A stretch of DNA of 10,398 bases from Ruminococcus sp. UBA946. GTDB taxonomy: Bacteria; Bacillota; Clostridia; Oscillospirales; Ruminococcaceae. This document shows positions 6,815 through 10,398 of the stretch, piece after piece. The stretch is taken from contig DBCY01000160.1 in assembly GCA_002293295.1 (NCBI GenBank), positions 1 to 10,398 of the forward strand, in the 5' to 3' direction. Both the position numbers and the translations under genes were made by a program. Every line of letters starts with the position of its first letter. The first letter of the stretch is position 1. The notes beneath the pieces are model-generated. The model was not told the DNA's origin. It did not search any database and was given only the letters and a program-made list of their open reading frames with translations.

Positions 6815-7420
6815 TCATAAAATGCCGTTTACTGCATCATCCTCTGACAGTTCTTCGATTATACCTCTTATACCGTCAACACCCTCTCCGGTTACGGCGG
6901 AAAACTCAATTATTTTTATATCATTAAAATATCCGATTTCCTCCCGGAACCCTGCCATCCGTTCATCCCTCTGACGCTTTGAAAGCTTGTCAGCCTTAGT
7001 AAGGACAATAACAAAAGGGAGTTCATTCTCCACCATAAAATCAATCATATGCAAATCGTCTTCCGACGGGGGATGGCGGTAATCAATCAGCTGGAAAATC
7101 AGGGCTATGTCCCGGCCGGAGGTAAGGTATCCTTCAATCAAGCCCGACCATCTTGCTTTTTCGGCTTTGGAACGCTTTGCATATCCGTAGCCGGGTAAGT
7201 CGACAATGAAAGTATCCTCAACCTTATAAAAATTTATTGTCGCGGTTTTCCCCGGAACCGAAGACACCCTAGCAAGAGACTTCCTTCCCAGTATTTTATT
7301 TATCAGTGATGATTTTCCGACGTTTGAACGTCCCGAAAATGCGATTTCAATATAAGAGGGCGGCGGAAGCTGACAGTATTCACCGTATGACGTATAAAAC
7401 TCCGCTTTATTGAAGTTCAT
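6815..7420 (-). CDS. engB: Ribosome biogenesis GTP-binding protein EngB/YsxC
   Basis: This GTPase is needed for large ribosomal subunit assembly (YsxC in Bacillus, YihA in E. coli) and acts in the cytoplasm on 50S precursors. It has 201 residues, the usual single G domain. The G motifs are in order: G1 GRSNVGKSS (30-38), the G2 threonine in GKTATINF (57-64), G3 DLPGYG (74-79), G4 TKAD (141-144) and G5 FSA (173-175). The PGKT and GYGYAKRS segments are typical of the family. It lies 55 bases after lon, the same lonA-ysxC order as in Bacillus. The ATG at 7420 gives the expected N-terminus, but there is no close Shine-Dalgarno sequence; the nearest AAAGGA lies about 17 nt upstream, so initiation may be weak or depend on coupling. 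Confidence 0.95.
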   Translation of the reverse strand: MNFNKAEFYTSYGEYCQLPPPSYIEIAFSGRSNVGKSSLINKILGRKSLARVSSVPGKTATINFYKVEDTFIVDLPGYGYAKRSKAEKARWSGLIEGYLTSGRDIALIFQLIDYRHPPSEDDLHMIDFMVENELPFVIVLTKADKLSKRQRDERMAGFREEIGYFNDIKIIEFSAVTGEGVDGIRGIIEELSEDDAVNGIL

Positions 7421-7475
7421 GAATATTTTTCTGACCGTCCTTTCCGGATGATTTGTCTTTTATGTCCCGAATTTA

Positions 7476-9872
7476 TCATGAATGGATTTGCTTTATACTG
7501 CCATTTTCGGTTTTGTTTGCATACGGTACGGCATATGTCGTTTCCGGCATTATAAGCGCTGTATTAAGCACATCCGAAAGGTTTTCGGCAAAAACAAAAT
7601 CCATACTTGTTCTGACTGCGTCATCCACTTCTTCAAGGTCGCTTTTGTTGGCTACCGGAATAATTACAGTTTTTATTTTAGCTTTATAGGCAGCCATTAC
7701 CTTTTCACGCAGACCTCCTATAGGAAGCACCTTGCCGTGTAAAGTGATTTCGCCTGTCATAGCAACGTCCGAACGAACGGGAATTCCTGACAAAGCCGAT
7801 ATAAGAGCGGTAGTCATGGTTACTCCCGCGGATGGTCCGTCCTTTGGCGTAGCCCCTTCGGGGGCATGGATATGAATATCCTTTTCCTTGTAAAAATCCT
7901 TGTTTATGCTGTATTTCTCAGCAACGCAACGCGTATAGCTGATGGCAAGCTTCGCGCTTTCCTTCATGACGTCGCCCAGAGAGCCGGTGGTTTCAACAGT
8001 TCCCTTTCCGTCAAGAATAACGGCTTCAAGCGGCATAATTACGCCGCCTACCGAAGTCCAAGCCAGACCGTTTACGACACCCACCTCGTTTTGCTTTGAA
8101 TAATCGTCTTCAAGATACCTGCGTTCTCCCAGGTATTTATTTAAATTGGCGGATGTGACAATAACCTTTTTCTTCTCTGCCGATACAATTTCCTTTGCGG
8201 CTTTTCTGCATACCGACGCAATTTTCCTTTCCAGAGAACGCACTCCCGCTTCTCTGGTATAACCGTCAATAATCATATAAACGGCCGTATCGTCTATTTT
8301 AAGCATCGAAGCTTTTAAACCGTTGGCTTTAAGCTGTTTTACAATCAGGTGCCTTTTGGCGATATTGAACTTTTCTTCGCGGGTATAGCTGGTAAGCTCA
8401 ATGACTTCCATCCTGTCGAGCAGAGGCGCGTCGATGGTGGAAACCGAATTAGCGGTGGTGACAAACAAAACGCTGCTTAAATCAAAGGGAACTTCAATAT
8501 AATGGTCCCTGAAAGCGTTGTTTTGTTCGCTGTCAAGGGCTTCAAGCAAAGCCGAGGACGGGTCTCCCCTCATATCCCTTGTCATTTTATCAATTTCGTC
8601 AAGCAAAATAAGAGGATTGCTGCTGCCGGCAAGCTTAACTGCATTGATAATCCTGCCCGGCATTGCGCCTATATAAGTTTTTCTGTGCCCCCGTATTTCC
8701 GATTCATCCCGTATTCCTCCCAGTGAGATACGGGCATATTTCCTGCCCAGCGTTTTGGCTATGGACTTTCCTATTGAAGTCTTTCCTATACCGGGAGGAC
8801 CGACAAGACAAATAATCTGTCCCTTCAGTTCAGGCTGCAAAGCTCTGACGGCAATAGTTTCAAGGATGCGTTCCTTAACCTTTTCAAGACCGTAATGGTC
8901 TTTGTCCAAAACGTTAAGCGCCTTGTTTATATCAAGCTTATCCTTTGTTTTATAATTCCAGGGAAGCTCAAGTACACTATCAAGATAATTGCGCACCACA
9001 TAGGATTCCTGCGATGACGGATGCATTTTAGACAGCCGGTCTGCCTCCTTAAGAAGCTTTTCCGTAACCTCTTCGTTTAATTTTAATGATTCTATTTGTT
9101 CTATGTATTCATCAATGTCATCCTGTGATTCTTCTTCTTCACCGAGCTGAGATGAAATGGCTTTCATCTGCTCCCTGAGGTAATAATCCCTCTGACCTTT
9201 ATCAATCTGGCTTCTGACCCTTTCATGTATGCTCCGTTCTATATCAAGAATTTCAACCTCCCGCGAAAGCATTGCAATTAAAAGTCCCAGCCTTGCAATA
9301 ATATGATTTTCCTCCAGCAGGAGCTGTTTATCCTCAACGGGAATGGCGACATTGAACCCGATAAGCTCAAATAACCTGTAAGGGTCGGTTTCATTATAAA
9401 TAGCCAGGCGAAGCTCCTTCGGCATTTTAGGAATATTATCGCTGTACTGCTCAAAGATGCCTTTTAGTGTCCTAATAACCGCGTCAAGTTCAATGTCATC
9501 GGTTTTTTCTCTATAATTATATACGGTTTCCCTGACTGAGGCAAGCAGGAACGGTTCATCCTGAATAATATTCATTATTTTAGCCCGGTATTTTCCCTCT
9601 ATTAATACCCTTGTTATATTATCGGGCGTCTTAATTATCTGACGTATTTCAGCCACTACTCCGATTCTGAATAAATCATCGATTTCCGGATTTTCAATTG
9701 AAATATCTTTTTGGGCAGTTAAAAAAATCAGTTTACCGGCATTCATAGCCGCTTTTAAAGCCGCTTCGGATTTTTCCCGCGAAACGTCAAAATGCATGAC
9801 AACATTGGGGAAAACGACCAGTCCCCTCATTGCCAGCATTGGTATTACCGTTTCAGTTCCTTTTAGTCTCAT
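7476..9872 (-). CDS. lon: ATP-dependent Lon protease (LonA type)
   Basis: This cytoplasmic hexameric AAA+ serine protease degrades misfolded and regulatory proteins. With the ATG start it has 798 residues, a typical LonA length. In order: the N-terminal substrate domain (about 8-200), a charged coiled-coil linker (about 205-285), and the AAA+ module with Walker A GPPGIGKT (358-365), Walker B LILLDE (421-426) and sensor asparagine near 475. The protease domain follows, with catalytic S681 in DGPSAG and K724 in GGLREK. All active-site residues are intact. A TTG at 9887 would add five residues, but it overlaps GGAGG (9881-9885), which is ideally spaced 8 nt from the ATG at 9872, so the ATG is chosen. 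engB follows. No CIRCE or CtsR box was found upstream. Confidence 0.97.
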   Translation of the reverse strand: MRLKGTETVIPMLAMRGLVVFPNVVMHFDVSREKSEAALKAAMNAGKLIFLTAQKDISIENPEIDDLFRIGVVAEIRQIIKTPDNITRVLIEGKYRAKIMNIIQDEPFLLASVRETVYNYREKTDDIELDAVIRTLKGIFEQYSDNIPKMPKELRLAIYNETDPYRLFELIGFNVAIPVEDKQLLLEENHIIARLGLLIAMLSREVEILDIERSIHERVRSQIDKGQRDYYLREQMKAISSQLGEEEESQDDIDEYIEQIESLKLNEEVTEKLLKEADRLSKMHPSSQESYVVRNYLDSVLELPWNYKTKDKLDINKALNVLDKDHYGLEKVKERILETIAVRALQPELKGQIICLVGPPGIGKTSIGKSIAKTLGRKYARISLGGIRDESEIRGHRKTYIGAMPGRIINAVKLAGSSNPLILLDEIDKMTRDMRGDPSSALLEALDSEQNNAFRDHYIEVPFDLSSVLFVTTANSVSTIDAPLLDRMEVIELTSYTREEKFNIAKRHLIVKQLKANGLKASMLKIDDTAVYMIIDGYTREAGVRSLERKIASVCRKAAKEIVSAEKKKVIVTSANLNKYLGERRYLEDDYSKQNEVGVVNGLAWTSVGGVIMPLEAVILDGKGTVETTGSLGDVMKESAKLAISYTRCVAEKYSINKDFYKEKDIHIHAPEGATPKDGPSAGVTMTTALISALSGIPVRSDVAMTGEITLHGKVLPIGGLREKVMAAYKAKIKTVIIPVANKSDLEEVDDAVRTSMDFVFAENLSDVLNTALIMPETTYAVPYANKTENGSIKQIHS

Positions 9873-9880
9873 CAGAGGTA

Positions 9881-9885
9881 CCTCC
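9881..9885 (-). promoter_or_regulatory. Ribosome binding site that fixes the lon start
   Basis: GGAGG on the minus strand is followed by an 8-base spacer and ATG at 9870-9872. The in-frame TTG codon at 9885-9887 shares a base with this site, so it is very unlikely to be the start. Confidence 0.85.
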
Positions 9886-10041
9886 AAGTGTATAACAGAA
9901 CAAAATCGATTGTTTGCAGATGGAATTTTTCACTGTACCGCATTAAAGTGTCCGGAATACATAAAGTATTTACACAGACTTATACTTTTTATTGTTCTAA
10001 AATACAGAATTAATGTATATATTGCAAATGAATATAAATAC

Positions 10042-10070
10042 ATTATAACTTATTTTTCGTCTTTTTGCAA
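10042..10070 (-). promoter_or_regulatory. Sigma-A-type promoter for lon
   Basis: On the minus strand, -35 TTGCAA (10065-10070) lies 17 bases from a consensus -10 TATAAT (10042-10047). Transcription would start near 10035, leaving a leader of about 163 nt before the lon ATG. This leader contains one modest inverted repeat, AAAGTAT (9963-9969) facing ATACTTT (9982-9988), and no recognised riboswitch. Being AT-rich, the region makes chance matches more likely, but the hexamer and spacing are good. Confidence 0.55.
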
Positions 10071-10221
10071 GTAACAATTTAATATATTAATTATTACGGT
10101 TTTAGCCTTAAAAACGTAAAATTTGAAATTAAAGAAAAAAAAACCTTAAAATATGTTATCAAAAAGAAACAGGACATCATTCCAATACTTAAAAGGAACA
10201 AAAATCCTAAAATAAATATAA
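10071..10221. other. AT-rich non-coding stretch upstream of lon
   Basis: No credible reading frame or RNA gene is visible on either strand between the lon promoter and the palindromic element. It contains a small hairpin, TTACG facing CGTAA near 10094-10118, and a poly-A run near 10132. Together with the lon leader and the palindromic element, it makes 526 gene-free bases between the lon start and the window edge. Confidence 0.5.
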
Positions 10222-10379
10222 TACTAATCCGCAATTAAAATGTTTGCATATTACACATCTTTTTGCCGCATTGCGTCGTCTTCCTCTTCGACAGGCGTCA
10301 GCCTGTCTTCATCGTCAATCCTAGCACTGCAACAAAAATATGTGAAATATTTTACAATCATTTTAACCGCGGATAAGGG
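10222..10379. mobile_element. About 158-bp palindromic MITE-like element, right end uncertain
   Basis: Left arm 10222-10296 and right arm 10301-10379 are imperfect reverse complements along their full length. The tip is a perfect stem, GACAGGC (10290-10296) and GCCTGTC (10301-10307), around GTCA. Further out CACAT faces ATGTG, and TTAAAATG near 10235 faces CATTTTAA near 10358. At the edge, 16 of 21 positions match between the two ends. The left end begins TACTAATCCGC after TAA and closely matches the right end of the element at 2010-2108. The right end is diverged and lacks a matching TAA duplication, so it may be decayed, or the element may continue past the window. There is no coding capacity. 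It lies upstream of the lon promoter. Confidence 0.62.
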
Positions 10380-10398
10380 CGTGTTTGATAATTAGCAA

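Noticed and set aside
9887..9887. TTG start for lon giving 803 residues
   Set aside because: The TTG overlaps the GGAGG that serves the ATG at 9872, and it has no ribosome binding site of its own.
9796..10074. 92-codon plus-strand frame overlapping the lon 5' end and leader
   Set aside because: Antisense to the intact lon N-terminus for part of its length and AT-biased low-complexity in the rest; no ribosome binding site or recognisable domain.
10107..10210. Repeated CTTAAAA / CCTAAAA words upstream of lon, possible direct-repeat array
   Set aside because: Irregular spacing and short AT-rich words; expected by chance in such composition, with no CRISPR-like repeat-spacer pattern.
10322..10330. 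TAGCACTGC upstream of lon as half of a CIRCE heat-shock operator
   Set aside because: It lacks the second half-site at the required 9-base spacing and belongs to the palindromic element.

Overview
The window is a stretch of chromosome, apparently from a low-to-mid GC Gram-positive anaerobe of the Clostridia. The evidence is the lon-engB gene order found in Firmicutes, a YerC/YecD-type TrpR-like regulator, a YqeM-like methyltransferase, strong purine-rich ribosome binding sites and AT-rich intergenic DNA. The genus cannot be named from the sequence. All eight confident genes lie on the minus strand, so transcription runs from high to low coordinates.

In transcription order, a good promoter near 10,050 opens a leader of about 160 nt and then lon (ATP-dependent protease), engB/ysxC (ribosome-assembly GTPase) and lysA (diaminopimelate decarboxylase). 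The gaps between these three are short (55 and 34 bases), so they are probably co-transcribed. A second promoter just after lysA, with a 14-bp hairpin or dyad immediately downstream, drives a TrpR-like regulator. That gene overlaps by 4 bases a half-size ABC exporter. Next come an aminoglycoside-phosphotransferase-fold kinase of unknown substrate, a class I SAM methyltransferase and hslO (Hsp33 redox chaperone). Positions 1-70 may hold the 3' end of a convergent plus-strand gene.

The housekeeping genes look intact and ordinary. The unusual content is intergenic. Three palindromic, non-coding, MITE-like elements lie at 994-1154, 2010-2108 and about 10222-10379. The first two are flanked by a TTA duplication. 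In the first, the duplicated triplet is the methyltransferase stop codon, and removing the element reconstructs a tight methyltransferase-hslO operon. The third shares its end with the second and its hairpin tip with the first, which suggests one related group of elements. No defence system, CRISPR array, tRNA, rRNA or transposase gene was seen.
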